Positions 1 through 11,816 of a DNA stretch of 64,000 bases are shown here, one piece after another (the first letter of the stretch is position 1; every line of letters starts with the position of its first letter). A program made the translations under genes and the position numbers. The notes beneath the pieces are model-generated. The model saw only the letters and a list, made by a program, of their open reading frames with translations, ran no database searches and was not told where the DNA came from. Origin of the DNA: Chytridium lagenaria (Eukaryota; Chytridiomycota; Chytridiomycetes; Chytridiales; Chytridiaceae); the NCBI GenBank assembly GCA_025449115.1, contig JAHLKC010000098.1, forward strand, positions 86,056 through 150,055. Reading direction: 5' to 3'.

Positions 1-2845
1 CAAATGATCAGAAGCCAACGAAAACGGAGACGAAGGGGATACATTCAAACAATCCTCCAACTGCGCGTACCAAGGTCTCGATCGTAAAGGAACCGGTGCA
101 GGTGTGGTAATACCCTGTGATGATGATGACGTTGAAACCACATTCATCGGTCGTCTTACAACCTCAACAATCTCCTCCCACTTTCGGTATCCACCGGGAG
201 CATTCCGATCATACACGACTCTCACATCTCCATTTGCGTCAAGCCCGCGACATAGTAATTCTGCACCCCCTTCTGGGTGTCGAAACCACATGCAGCCTCA
301 ATGTCACCCATCATCTCGTCATCTTCAAACGGTGAGAGAGACACGGGTTTCCGTTCGAGTCGAGGAGACGACGGGAGAGAAGGAAATCCTCTATACGTGT
401 CATTTGACCATTGGGGAGACGGATGGAGGAGCGTGAAGCCATGGAACGGAGGTGTCGTCTCGGTCTGTGTTGGGACGCGGGATGGGACGACGGGAACGGG
501 GCCAATCGTCCGTGTCTTCGGTATCGTCGTGATGAAGATGACTGCGTTGACGTGGATGGGGACGACGGAAACCGTAAAGGGTTTCAGCGGCACCTTCGTA
601 GATTAATTCACCGGGGTATTGATCGTCGTTGGCGTCGTTGTCGTTCTCGGTATCAGCACCTCCTTGGTAAAATTGGTAAAAGTCGCGGGAGTGGAAACGG
701 ATTGGGTGGGATGTTCCTGAACTGTACAAGGCGGGTGGGTCTCGGTATGGTGGCATGGTGGCTCTCATGCGGGTTCTGGTGGAGTCGATTAAAAAGTTAC
801 TAGGGGTTGAAGACATGTTGAGATCGTGGACATTGAAGCGAGCGCGAGAGCTGCTTGGATGTCTTCTGGAGTTTGAATAACAAAAGTGTTTGGACCGAGT
901 TGACGTTCCATTGCAAGATATAAGCGGAACGATCGTTACGTGTGTTGCAGTCTCGGACATTGAGAAGGTACGAGGGTAGCGAGCACGAAGCATGGCTGTC
1001 ATCATTTCATCAAAACCTTCATCGTTGTTGTCCTCTGCGTCGGCTAGGCGTCTTTCGCCGTCTTGATTTTGAGAGGCTGTGAGACCAACCGTACGTCTTT
1101 GAAGACGTCCCCAAACCCAAACATTAAAGAGGTCCAACAAAATCATTCGTCTCGTCCATCTCTTCCTCCTCATCCTCGTCATATCCGTCATCCATTCCAG
1201 TGAAATCAGGGATACGGAGTTCCCGCTCCAGCATTCTCAATTCTTCAAGAATACGCTCTTCATCAAATTCAGATTCGTCGTCATCGTCCAAGTCATTCGC
1301 GTGATACGCAAGATACTGTCCATCATCCTCCAACTCGACTGGCGGAATCGGTCCATCAGGATTCCAGACGCGTCGACCCGTAATAAAAGATCAGAGATAC
1401 CACCATCAGGAACGCCCCTTCTCCTTTCAAGCGCGGAAACTTCAGCCGTGATGAGATCGGCTAGCACCCGATGAGCCCGATGCTAAAATCAGCCGCCCTG
1501 AATTCGTCACCGCACCAATCTGAACAGAATCGTCGGGAGGTACTAAACCATTCCTCATGTGAATCGATGATTGCGTTATATCGGCGCATTGGAAGCAGAT
1601 CGACGTGCTCTCTGACGAGCTGCAAGTTCTTCGTTCCAGGCGTTCTTCTTCCTCGCTGACATCCACGTATTGCTGACGATCGTACCAGAACCCTGTGGAT
1701 CGCGACGCGGAATGTGCACCGATATAAGAATCCCCTTCTCCCTCCCCCTCCTCATCTTCCCAATCCTCATCCCCATCATCATCCTCAATGTTGTCGCCAA
1801 ATCCGCTCGCGCTGCTTCTCCTTCCCGGTAATGGGCTTAAGGGACGAGGCGCGAAATGATGAATTGAATCGTCGCTTTCCTCATCGTCGAACAATGCGCT
1901 TGGTCGTGTGGTCCTGATGGTCGATTGTGGCGTCAAACCATCATCTGGAGTGATGGGAACAACCCCCAGTTCCAGCACGTCTCGGAGGGGTACGGCTTGA
2001 ACAGAGTCTCCGGATGTGTATTCTGGCATTGTCAAGTTAGGCAGAATTTGACTAAGATCCACGTGAATGACGTGACTCGAATCCGGGCTTTGCCCTTCAC
2101 TAAACTCAGTCTCCCACTCCTCTTCATACCCTGCCATGTCGGGGTCTCGCTCAACGTCCACAACCTCAATATCCTCATCCTCCTCATCCTCCTCTTCCCC
2201 AATGGCATGATCACCCGTCCACCACGGTGACGCACCTTGAATTGCGTCAAGGAGTCCCAGTAATCGACATTTCCGGGGATAGCTGGCGTCCAAGAGGACA
2301 TGGGTACATCGCTAATGCGCTGAGCATTATTCCAGCTCAGCCATCGCCCCCTGTGTAGATCTTGCGATGACATTCATTGCAGGGCAAGCTCTCCCATCCT
2401 TTCACGTAAAGCTTGTTGGCGACGAAACATGGTAGATTCCGTCTCCCTCAAGAATTCTGTAATGGCATCCTGGTCAAGCTCGTCCACCATATCGTCATTA
2501 TCAAGGAAATCGGAAGGATTTTGAGTGCGTGTCTATTGTTAAAGAATTCAGAAACGATGTAAAGTGACGACTTCTAACCTCATTTGCAGGCATGCTGCGA
2601 CCGAATCTTGAGACCTCATTTATCCCATTAACACGAGTAACGTCAGATATCGCGTTGGAGATAGAAGTCGTTGGCAGGTTTGGATCAGTGGAATTCGGGC
2701 GGCCTCTTTGCCGTACCCGGGCGACTAGTAGAGGCTGATTGTTGTCCAAGAGTGTCGGGAAGCGACTGACATGATTCTGTTCTCCTTGAAGTTGTTTGTC
2801 CCGGCGCTGACTTCTCGTGTTCGAACTACAGCAACTCCATTCTCA
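1..2845 (-). CDS. Acidic low-complexity protein of unknown function, 3' end beyond the window
   Basis: I do not recognise the family. Coding-like stretches follow one another on the minus strand: an N-terminal exon near 2582-2840, a splice at about 2520-2581, a segment with LDQDAITEFLRETESTM at about 2375-2515, and long acidic Ser/Asp/Glu-rich blocks (about 1442-2293 and 1124-1333). Arg/Pro/Asp-rich sequence follows (400-1191), and then a more structured tail at about 1-330 containing AACGFDTQKGVQNYYVAGL and YRKWEEIVEVVRRP, which reads off the left edge. The frame changes at about 245, 1650 and 2270; near 245, adding one base would continue the frame as GLDANGDVRVVYD. The acidity suggests a nuclear or regulatory protein, but no domain was identified. 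It could be two adjacent genes, because a stop lies at about 2372. Confidence 0.4.
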
Positions 2846-3377
2846 TCTCCGTTAACATGCATCGCTGAGCCGTCTCGCATCATTTGAGTTGAGGCTTGGA
2901 GTGAAAGCGTTAAAGCGGCCGTCACGTTGTGTTTGCGACGGCCTGCAAATGAGATTTGTGAAGAAAGTGTGTGGTCTAAAACCGATAGACTTGCGATAGC
3001 TCCACATTTGGACGCGTATCGAACTCAAAAATAGGCTGATCAAAGTTCCAAATGCGTAACGTAGAGGTTTTAATGTATCTAATTATTTCCACTTTTTTGC
3101 CTTCCAATTGTACTCCAAAATAGGAAAGATTCTAGATTTCATAGAAGATTCCGGAAGGCTTTTGAATCTATCTGTGAAACACAGTACACGCGTCGCTGGA
3201 GACGACGTTTCTTCACTTGACGGCCGTCATCGCCGCGCAGTTAAAATGGGATTGTGCGCGTTTATAATAATGGCGGCTTTGTGATGTTTGTTTTAGAATG
3301 AAGATTTGGTTGTGGCTGTGAAAAATTCTCACAACTGTTGTCTTGCACCGAGTAAACCGCCACGAGACATCCTAGCC
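2846..3377. other. Intergenic region between divergent genes
   Basis: No convincing coding sequence. It lies between the 5' end of the minus-strand acidic gene and the PIL1-SH3 gene, so it probably holds both promoters. No clear TATA box or repeat was found. Confidence 0.4.
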
Positions 3378-6097
3378 ATGTCGAAGCTGTCGGACTTCAA
3401 CCAGAATATTAGACGCCATATATCCATGATGGGGAGTGACTGTATGTATGAATGTGACCTGAGATTGGGTTGTTGCGGGAGGGCATGGGTTGGGGATATC
3501 TTCGCCGTCGGTTTGACATTGGCGTTGCTGTTACCTCGACGACCTATACGAATATTCGGCTAATGGATTCCTTCATTTTGCAGCCCCCGTCAATACCTGG
3601 CTTCAGGAAAAAAGGATGTGATCAAGGAGCTAAGGAATCTCGCAAAGGAGCAGGGACATGGTATTTAGTGGCGTTTTGATGAGCTCCGTCGTAACTCCTA
3701 CCTCTAGCCAACAAGTTTCTTGCGGAATGGGGGAAGATCGAGGCAGAGGATTTAAAAGTTAGTGGATGCAATGTGGATCGCAATGTTCTGACGTCTTTAC
3801 AGAACATCACGGAGAAGTTGGCCTTCATCAGCGAAAAGATGGCAGAGGCAACAAATCAGTACTCAAGTGAGCTTGCTTTTGTTGATGGGTCTGATCAAAC
3901 CTTTAGACAGTTACGACAGGTCGCGGATGTATATCAAAGAGATTAAGGCGAACGAGGACAGCCTTTCTGTTCTTCATCGGAAGCAAAAAGACCTACGCTC
4001 TAAACTTGACAACGCCCAGAAGAAGAAGAACAAGGATGTAGAGGCATTTCGAAAGGAGCTTGGCGAGCTTGATCAGGAAGTTTTAGCTCGAGAAGCTTTT
4101 CATGAGGGTTTTAAGAGAGAGCGGTTAAAGGCCGCCATGAATGCAAGATGGGATGGCTTAATGGAATACTCTGCAAAGGTATCTGATGCAGCAACAGTAT
4201 ATTTTCTTATTAAACCTTTCAGCTTTCCGTGATATCTAACTTTGGTAATCACCTCGCGAACCAAATACCGCAAGGATACCCAACACCTGGCGTAGAAGTT
4301 CCGCCATTTGCTGGAGCTCAAATCACGGCTCAGATATTGACAGACTATGAAAAATGTGCAACCAACTGGACAGCCTCAGTTCCATGGCCGTTTGTCCCGG
4401 CTGTTCTTCCCCCACTTGGCCAGACCCCTGCTATACCATCCGCGGATAAAGCCGCTGCAACAAGGCTTTCCTGGAATACCAAATCGACTCCGGACCTTTC
4501 ATCTTCATTTTTACCACAAAGCGGAGCTGTAGGCTCGTCAAATCACTCTCTAGGAAGCTCATACGTGCATTCTCACGGAGAATCTGCGCACCCTGTACCC
4601 TCGTCAAGCCCTCAAGCATCGCCAGAAGTTGCGGCTCCATTCGAAACGAGACCTTACAATCCACCGCCTGTGCCGGGATTCCAAAGCGTTCCTTACACCT
4701 CACCCCATGAGAGTGAGCATTACATGGCTGCAACTATACGGTCCCCTGATACGTATAACGGGAATTGTATGGCGCGCCTGGTGTTACGACCCAGGAAAGC
4801 TTTTCTACCACATCTGGTGTTCAGCAGTCATATGGGCTCCCTGCCATCCCAACTCAGGACAAAAGATATTCGGCAGGAAGTTCAACTTCGTATTCCAGTA
4901 CTCCGGCACAAGAACAACGCCGGAGTTTCCAAACCAGCTCTCCTTCCCCTTCCGCAATCTCTCCCGACAAGAGTTTACCTTATCCTTACCCAGCTGAAGA
5001 TATCCCTGCTTCCGTTCCGCAACCTTACGACGCGGTCCCAGTCTCTGCGCAACCCGCCCACCCTGTCACTGCCCAAGCTCATCCTTCAGGTTACTCTCCA
5101 AGCCCTGTACCGTTTGAAGCTCGCGCCTGTCAATGCCTACGCAGGTTACGCTGCACCTGCCGCTCCTCTCGGTCCATCCTTGTGTCGGCAAATGGAGCTG
5201 TGACGGCGTTGCAGCCCGCCGCTCCAGGCGCCGGGCCTGCCGGTCCATCATTAGATTCTGGGAACTCTTCTTCAAAGCCTACAGGCGGACCCATTTCTCC
5301 CCATGGTTCTGTTTCGACGGCAAAGTTGAAGAGTGATGCACGTGTGGCCACTCTAACTAGAAGTGCGCCGGCACCACCTTCATATGAGGCTGCGGCGCAC
5401 GCTGTGAGAAAGGCCGTTGGGGGTCTTGGCGTTTTTGTGGTCTGCTTTGACTGGGTACCAAACCAGAATGATGAATTAGCGTTGGCCATTGGAGATGCTG
5501 TTGCTGCTAGGTAAGTAAAGGCGGTATTTGTCGCAGTTGATTACATTATTCGTTCGATTTGAAAAATCCTTACTTCAATACTTGTACATTTATAAATATC
5601 TCTGACCTTGTGATGGCATTTTAGTGAGGTATATGAAGACGGATGGGCGTACGGGCGAGTTTTGGTATGTTTAGTTTTCTTTTTCTTTTTCTTTTTCTTT
5701 CTCAGGTCCGTAAGCTTACACTATTTCTTTACTATATTTTTAGCATACTGGTGCAATCGGGTTCTTCCCGTTTAATGCTGTAGTGCCAGCTATTGATGGT
5801 TTTGGTGAACCTGCCCGCTCGCCTCCGGGGCAACCAACCCCCCAATCCTTACGCGACGAAGGTTCCATCTCATCTGATGCTTACCGAATCATAACGGAAT
5901 CAATTGCGAGTCTGCGTGGACCCAGTCGACTCCCTGCCCCATCTCAAATCGAACCAGCCGCTTCTGCTTTCAACCCATTCCCTAATGTCACCAACCCGTT
6001 CCCAAACCTACCGGCCGCTTCTTTCCCTCAGGGCCTTCAACCCCCAACCTCAAGTTCCTCGTCATCGTCGGGTGAACCGTTTCATCCGCCTCAATAA
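3378..6097 (+). CDS. Eisosome PIL1/LSP1-type BAR protein with C-terminal SH3 domain
   Basis: The protein starts MSKLSDFNQNIRRH (ATG 3378). Approximate exons are 3378-3445, 3583-3660, 3708-3757, 3803-3866, 3907-4178, 4223-5510, 5625-5664 and 5744-6097. The spliced N-terminal half has the PIL1/LSP1 core: KFLAEWGKIEAEDLKNITEK, then SYDRSRMYIKEIKANEDS, a charged coiled coil, and LKAAMNARWDGLMEYSAKL followed by the ILTDYEKCATNW helix. PIL1 proteins form the membrane-bending BAR lattice of eisosomes under the plasma membrane. A long Pro/Ser/Tyr-rich linker (about 4400-5400) leads to an SH3 domain split by two introns: DWVPNQNDELALAIGDAV, EVYEDGWAYGRV, TGAIGFFPFNAVVPAI. Yeast Pil1 and Lsp1 lack this SH3. 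The linker frame changes near 4755 and 5140; these may be indels or missed splicing. The family call is firm; the linker structure is not. Confidence 0.85.
5674..5702 (+). repeat. CTTTTT-type microsatellite in an intron
   Basis: A short pyrimidine run of repeated TTTTC units lies in the intron between the last two SH3 exons. It may serve as part of the polypyrimidine tract. Confidence 0.6.
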
Positions 6098-6325
6098 TTG
6101 GAATTATTCAATCAATTGATTAATAAATGAAAAGCTCATGAGGTAGAAAAAAGTGAAGGAGCGGTTTTTCGGTGTGTGGGTTGAGGTTCAATTGTCTTGT
6201 GGCACACACATTTGAATAAATAAAGCAAAACACTGCTATCGTCTTGGGCCTTAGCACCAGCAGCCTTTAACGCTGCAAATACAAAAATACTTCAAGGATC
6301 TACAAAGGATCAAGATTAAAAGAAG

Positions 6326-9300
6326 ATGGAAGCGGTGGGAATTAGTTCAAGTGCTGGTTTAGAGGAAAGCATTGCACCTTTGCAGCTGCTTTCCATTTCC
6401 GACTTAGAGCAAATGGATTCTGGACAGCATTCCGTCCTCTGTTGCTCCCCCTCGGTTTACTCTTCCTGAATCCATCCTATTGCCTGGCATAAGGAACTCT
6501 GGCAAGATGCCGCCTGATTTGAAGGCAGTCACAGTGCAGACTAAAGCGCTCACACAAGCAGAAGAAGACAGTTCTGCAAACTCGCCCAACGAGGTGACGG
6601 ACCTCAACTCAAAGACTACCGTATCAAGAAGCTCGTCTTATTCAAAGTATGGCAATACTATATTCTCATCAAATCGCTGTGGGTTGGAGCCCTTGGCAGC
6701 CAACACTGTCATTCAAAAGCTGGAGCGGATCGTGAATGAGGTTATCGGTATTGGACAGCTTAACGTCACGTAAGCGAAGGAAACTCCTTGTTTGTGTATG
6801 CATATGTTTAACACAAGGTGGCAGGTCAACGGATGGAGCTGGAGACTCTCACATCCTTTCATACATCGTTCAGCTGGCTGCTTGCGCTCGTAGTGCATTG
6901 ATTCTTTCGGAAGTTAAAAGGCATGCACTGGAGAATGAGATTGAAAAGGACGTTAGCGATGCGTTAAAACAGCTTTTTGGGTAAGAATGCTCACGTTCAA
7001 CGACCTTTTTTAAAATTCTGGTGAAGATTCTGGCTTTCAAAGTTTGTGCACATTCATGGGCGAGTGGATTTGAGCGGAGGGCTTTTACCGTCCGAAGATG
7101 TTCAAGGTAATTTGCGGATTATGTTGAAAATTCTTACGATCTTAAGTTTACCGAACTGCGCTTTTTATGGCAACTTTAAGTGGGCGAGGCTCAAAATCAG
7201 TCCCTGTGCTTTATTTTCCAAAAAATGCTGCATCATTAAATATAATTGGGCGGTTAAAGAGTTGCTGGAGCCTTATTGGAGGTCCTGTTGGGGTGTCTAC
7301 TGCCATTTTCCGTTGCGGTACGTATTGCATCTTGCTCGAGAATTTGCCTCAGTCTCTTTTCTCTGTTCAAAAGACTAATAATAGTACATAATAGTCCCGA
7401 TTTCAAAAATAGGCGAGACGATTGATATCACTTCGCTGTTAACTTTTATGGACGAGGATATTTCGCATGGGCGAAGACCCTGTCTTCTCTTTTGCAATGC
7501 TGGAACTCCTCAAGCAGGGCAAGTGGATGAGTTGCGAAAGCTTCGGGAGATTTGTGATCAGTATAACTGTTGGATGCATGTGGAAGGGTTGGTTTTCACA
7601 GCAAGACTATACTAATATCTTAAAAGTGACCAGTTGTACGCGCTAATGACATCAACGTTGTCACGCTCCTCCTCCATTCGACCTGTTCATTCTTTAATTG
7701 ACGCGGCGCGACTCGCCGATTCTGTCACCGTCAATCTAAATGGAGCGTTTGCACTTTCAGGAAACGTTCTTCCAGCGATCACATTTTTTCAAAACATCGA
7801 CCCCAGGCAGGAAGACCCTCTTCTTGCGTTCGAGTTCCAAGAATTTCCAGAACCTCATTCGCATTTGTCCTCCACAAATTTGGATAAGGCGATTGCACCA
7901 TTGCGACATCCAACAACATCGCTGGAACTTACACTTCCCTTATGGGTGACTCTTAGCAATGAAACGAACAAGTTAAAAGTTTTTTATGCAAAGGCCCGAG
8001 AGCTTGTAAGATCGCCTGCTTTTTTATTCTCGCGAATTAACCTCAAGTAATTATGGCTTTGTTAATGGTTTTGTTAATTTCAGGCCCAGGCGATGGCCTC
8101 CAGATCTTTAATGATCCCATGCCTTACGTCAATATCAGACGCAGACACGGTCTATTTTGCATCATGCGTCAGATTTTCTCCGAACTTAACTCATCCAGAA
8201 ACGCGTACTACGGACAATTTTTTGGATAAAGACGAGTCAAGCGAAGTAAGCGATATCACACTTAGCCAAGAGATTTCTTCCAATTTGGGGACACGGCACG
8301 TTAGTTCTATTTTCTTTTGTTTGAAGTCTTTAAAACGAAGGTCTCGAGATATTGACAATTCTTAGCTTTTTGAAGCTCTTCCAAGTGAGATTGCAGATGG
8401 CCTTGCACTGGATTTGACAACCATCAATTCGTATCTGTATATTCGGTACATGCCTCTACGTTCAGGTAATTTTAATATGCGCAGCGCAACTTGACACATC
8501 CTAGCTCTGGGACTGGAGAGCCAAGCCGAGTTGCTTGTCTCAGCTATGACCTTTTTTGAAAATCAAGCCAAGATCTCAGAAAGCACTTTAAGATTGCAGC
8601 CTCTGTTTAAATCTATCGTCGAGAACGGTCCAAAAGAGTTGACTTTTGTTGAAGATTTTGTCCCCATAACGGAAAACGAGAATTCTTCGACTACAAGAAT
8701 TTTGGCGACTCGGCTTTCTTTAGGCGCTCTTCGATACACCCCCTCCTTCATTGATCTTACAACAGAAAATTTGAGCGAAGAAGTTCTTCTCGACTTGGAC
8801 AAATTAAATAACAGATTAGCAGAGAAGCTTGCCGAAGTATACGATGCCAGCTTGTTCTACCGAGCACAGGAGCTTTTCAGTGACGAGGTCGTGGCTAATG
8901 GTGCAGAGGACCAGGCGAGATCTCCGCGATCTTGCATTGGTATTGGTCTTGATAGATCTGTCTTCACTCGCGAACGAGTAAAGAATCTGGTGGACAATAT
9001 CTCTCGTTATGGACGAGAGATGGAAACCAGCCACGAATTTGTAGAGAACATTAGCGCGGTAGTTCGAAGGGGTATTGAGCAGGCTGAGATGGAGTTGAAG
9101 AGCGAGATGAGCGATGATGTGAGTATCTTTTTTCTATTTTTGTCTTTTAAAATAACAATTTGTAGGTTCATGTTTTCAGGACCCTTCCAGTTATTGGAAC
9201 CGTCCTCAGCATCATTGGAGTTCCTCGTCCATCCAAGTCTCCGCAGAGGATGCGGCCTCACGGACCTGTCGCTCGAACATTCACAATCTCATCGGGTTTC

Positions 9301-9486
9301 TCAACTGTACCTCTTGCCGGTGCCCCTCAGCCCGGGAGGATGTCCATTTCGCTCACACATGATAATTTGAGCGAGTCACCTCGTTTACCGGAGCGACGCG
9401 CCAGTGACGGTCAGGTGCTTTCTACCGGAATACAGTTTTTACCGGAAGTGGAACCAAGTGGTATTCAAGAGCCGGCCATCGTTTAA
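6326..9486 (+). CDS. PDXDC1-like PLP-dependent decarboxylase homologue lacking the catalytic lysine
   Basis: Spliced pieces match group II decarboxylase-like PDXDC1 proteins: VIQKLERIVNEVIGIGQLNV (about 6710), SHILSYIVQLAACARSALIL (6850), a segment with CLLFCNAGTPQAGQVDEL (about 7475), REICDQYNCWMHVEG, then DSVTVNLNGAFALSG (7718-7762), LELTLPLWVTLSN and a long C-terminal half. In active group II decarboxylases the position matching NLNGA reads NPHKW, whose Lys forms the Schiff base with PLP; here it is Gly (about 7741-7743). Human PDXDC1, as I recall, also lacks this Lys. About ten short introns are visible; the last runs from about 9119 to 9165. The tail ends RRASDGQVLSTG..EPAIV at 9486. ATG 6326 reads into a stop near 6470, so either the N-terminus is frameshifted or the start is downstream (for example 6480). 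It is probably a pseudoenzyme of unknown substrate. Confidence 0.8.
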
Positions 9487-9720
9487 TTTCGAGTATCTCA
9501 CTTACCGGTCTTACTTCTTTCCCATTGTAAATATATAATAAGAGTTGCTCGCGTACTGGGATTTGTTTCAATAATTGATCGTCCCTAAATTGGGTAATTC
9601 CCAGACCCGTGCAGTAAATCGTCAGATCGCCGTTTACCTATAACATTCATATCTCATGCTTTTTTCCAACGTCCCTTCAATTTAATCATCAGATTCATGG
9701 AAAGACCGGTGTCATAGCCG

Positions 9721-11816
9721 ATGATGGAAGCGGAACGGAGGGTCGAAGGAAGGAGGATTTTCCTCCCACCCATCCAGCCAAACTCTGAAAAGGCGCCAGT
9801 GGACGCCTCTGGTAGTGATAAAGCGATCATCTCGGCTGATCCAGAGACTGGGTTCAACATTGGAAAAGTCATCAAGACCAACATCCCTGAAACCATTTTC
9901 AAAACCATTGAGCACAGTCGAATTTCCGCTGAACATACTCCTTCAAGCTTTTTCACGTTGAAGTTTAATGACCGTAATATGGAGAAGGAGTTCATTTCTG
10001 ACTACAATAACCGGTTCTTTGATCACATTCAGAGGCTGGCTGCTGGAGTAGCCCTAGGTTTTCAAATATTATTCGCAGTATTCCTAACACGCCCGCAGTA
10101 TTCATCCTCTACTTAATAATAGGCGTAACTTTTGCCACATCTTACAATATTGCTTCCCTTGTCGGACAGGGCATCGCCATTGTCAACCCCATCGTCATAG
10201 CCATTATACTTCGAAAAAATCGCGGCTTTGCCAGTAGAAATCAGGTGCGCTGATCTACATCGATGACTATACCAAACTTAGAATAGCATTACGTTGTGTT
10301 CACTAGTACAGCTTTAATTTATGGAATATTTTTTGTAATGAACGAGTACTCGTATGTTCGGAATCATAAGGGAGGGTTTGATACGTGGATCAAATTTCTC
10401 TGGGTTTCGATCATCATTGCATCCGTGTTAAACAACATGCAAACGTTTGCGCTCTCTGCATTTCATCTCTTGTTTATTTTCGCTAATTACAGTAAGTTTT
10501 TCCGCTTTTCTTTAATTTTCTGGTTTGTTTTTTTATCTGTGTTTTTGGGCCTCACACTAGAAATATCAGGTATTCACTGCATGTTTCTTCCAAATTCGCA
10601 ACCAAAGAATTTTTTGTCACCGTTATTCTTGTATTTATTATGGTATATCGCACTTTTTACGGTAAAGCCTCTAACACCACTAGTTACTTAAACGGATTGT
10701 TTGTTATCTATGTCCGCGAATCGAGGTTGCGGCGTATATTTGTTATGGAGACAATAATATCCCAGAAGCTTGGAATACGGAAGGACATCATTTCCTCGGC
10801 TTCCCCTGATGAAGTGTATGATATATGTAGAGGTATAACAGTTAATGGGCGAAAGCCCGACATCTTGGGAAGCAAGGCTCGTATATATCCATTGACCGAT
10901 AGCCAGAACGATTTGAAATCATCTGAGGCTGGCGTTGGAGTCGAGAAAAAACCATGGCTCGCAAGAATAATTCATCGTATAGTCCATGCGTCGACTCTCA
11001 AAGATCATATCAAGGAAAATCAATATCTGGAGTGGCAAAGAAATGAGGCTACTTTTGTGTTTCGAATCAGCTTGATGACGGTGGCTGGGAACGAAATATT
11101 CCATGCATTGGTCGACCCTCTTACGTGAGTTCTTGTACAGCTTTTCTTACAGTTGTCTAAGTTCTGTAGATATTGTGACAACATGAAAGAAGAAAGCCGG
11201 TCGCCGTCGCTTTGCTTCAATATCGCTCATTCGATAATGCTTATTCGTATTATTTTGTTCACTGCTCTTGGGTTTGTTGGATTCTGCATATCTTTTGTAC
11301 CGTGTGCCAACGTCAAACATATGCGTTATCAACTTATCGTGTCCGCGGTTGCCATGTGCTATGGCTATATGTGAGTATAAGTTTCAACGCAACCTCGAAT
11401 ATTAGCATTTTGAACATTATTTGCAGCATCGTACTATTCATTATTTTCCGGAATAATCGCACGGACATGACCTATCAAGTTTACTTCAGCACTCTGCTGA
11501 CATCAATTTTTATATTGATGACATCATATGCAGTTCGTTTGATCGAGGTGGTTACATTTGCAGTATTAATGTTGCTCGGATCGTTACCTCTCTTTCTAGC
11601 CACAACAATATTGCAAGCGGCAAGTATTTTCTTTCATATTAACATTAAAAAAGAATGTCTGTGCTTACATTGTAAAATTACTAGATAATGATTTCTGTGA
11701 CGTTAGCATTCATATCGTTCTTCCTTTGCAATTACACTGTTGGTGTTGAGTATGAGGTTCGGCGATACTTTGTGTTGACAGAAATGTTGAACGTAGAATT
11801 AAAAATTGAGGGCTAG
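9721..11816 (+). CDS. Multi-pass membrane protein with two tandem ~6-TM cassettes
   Basis: The N-terminal ~90 residues are soluble, followed by LKFNDRNMEKEFISDYNNRF and a set of hydrophobic helices (about 10030-10690). A charged motif, RESRLRRIFVMETIISQKLG (about 10708), and a ~100-residue linker come next. The pattern then repeats: LEWQRNEATFVFRISLMTV, further helices (11240-11760), and EYEVRRYFVLTEMLNVELKI just before the stop TAG at 11814-11816. Short introns split it, with donors near 10243, 10492, 11124, 11371 and 11631. The cassette resembles the membrane module that precedes class III nucleotide cyclase domains in zoosporic fungi; that comparison is from memory. No cyclase or kinase domain follows, so the protein is either a membrane-only paralogue or has lost its effector. 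Function is unknown; it probably sits in the plasma membrane or endomembranes. Confidence 0.6.

Noticed and set aside
104..606. Several overlapping plus-strand open frames near the left edge
   Set aside because: They mirror the low-complexity minus-strand coding sequence and show no conserved motif.
9487..9720. Possible tRNA or small RNA between genes
   Set aside because: No cloverleaf, box A/B pair or other RNA signature could be found by eye here or elsewhere.
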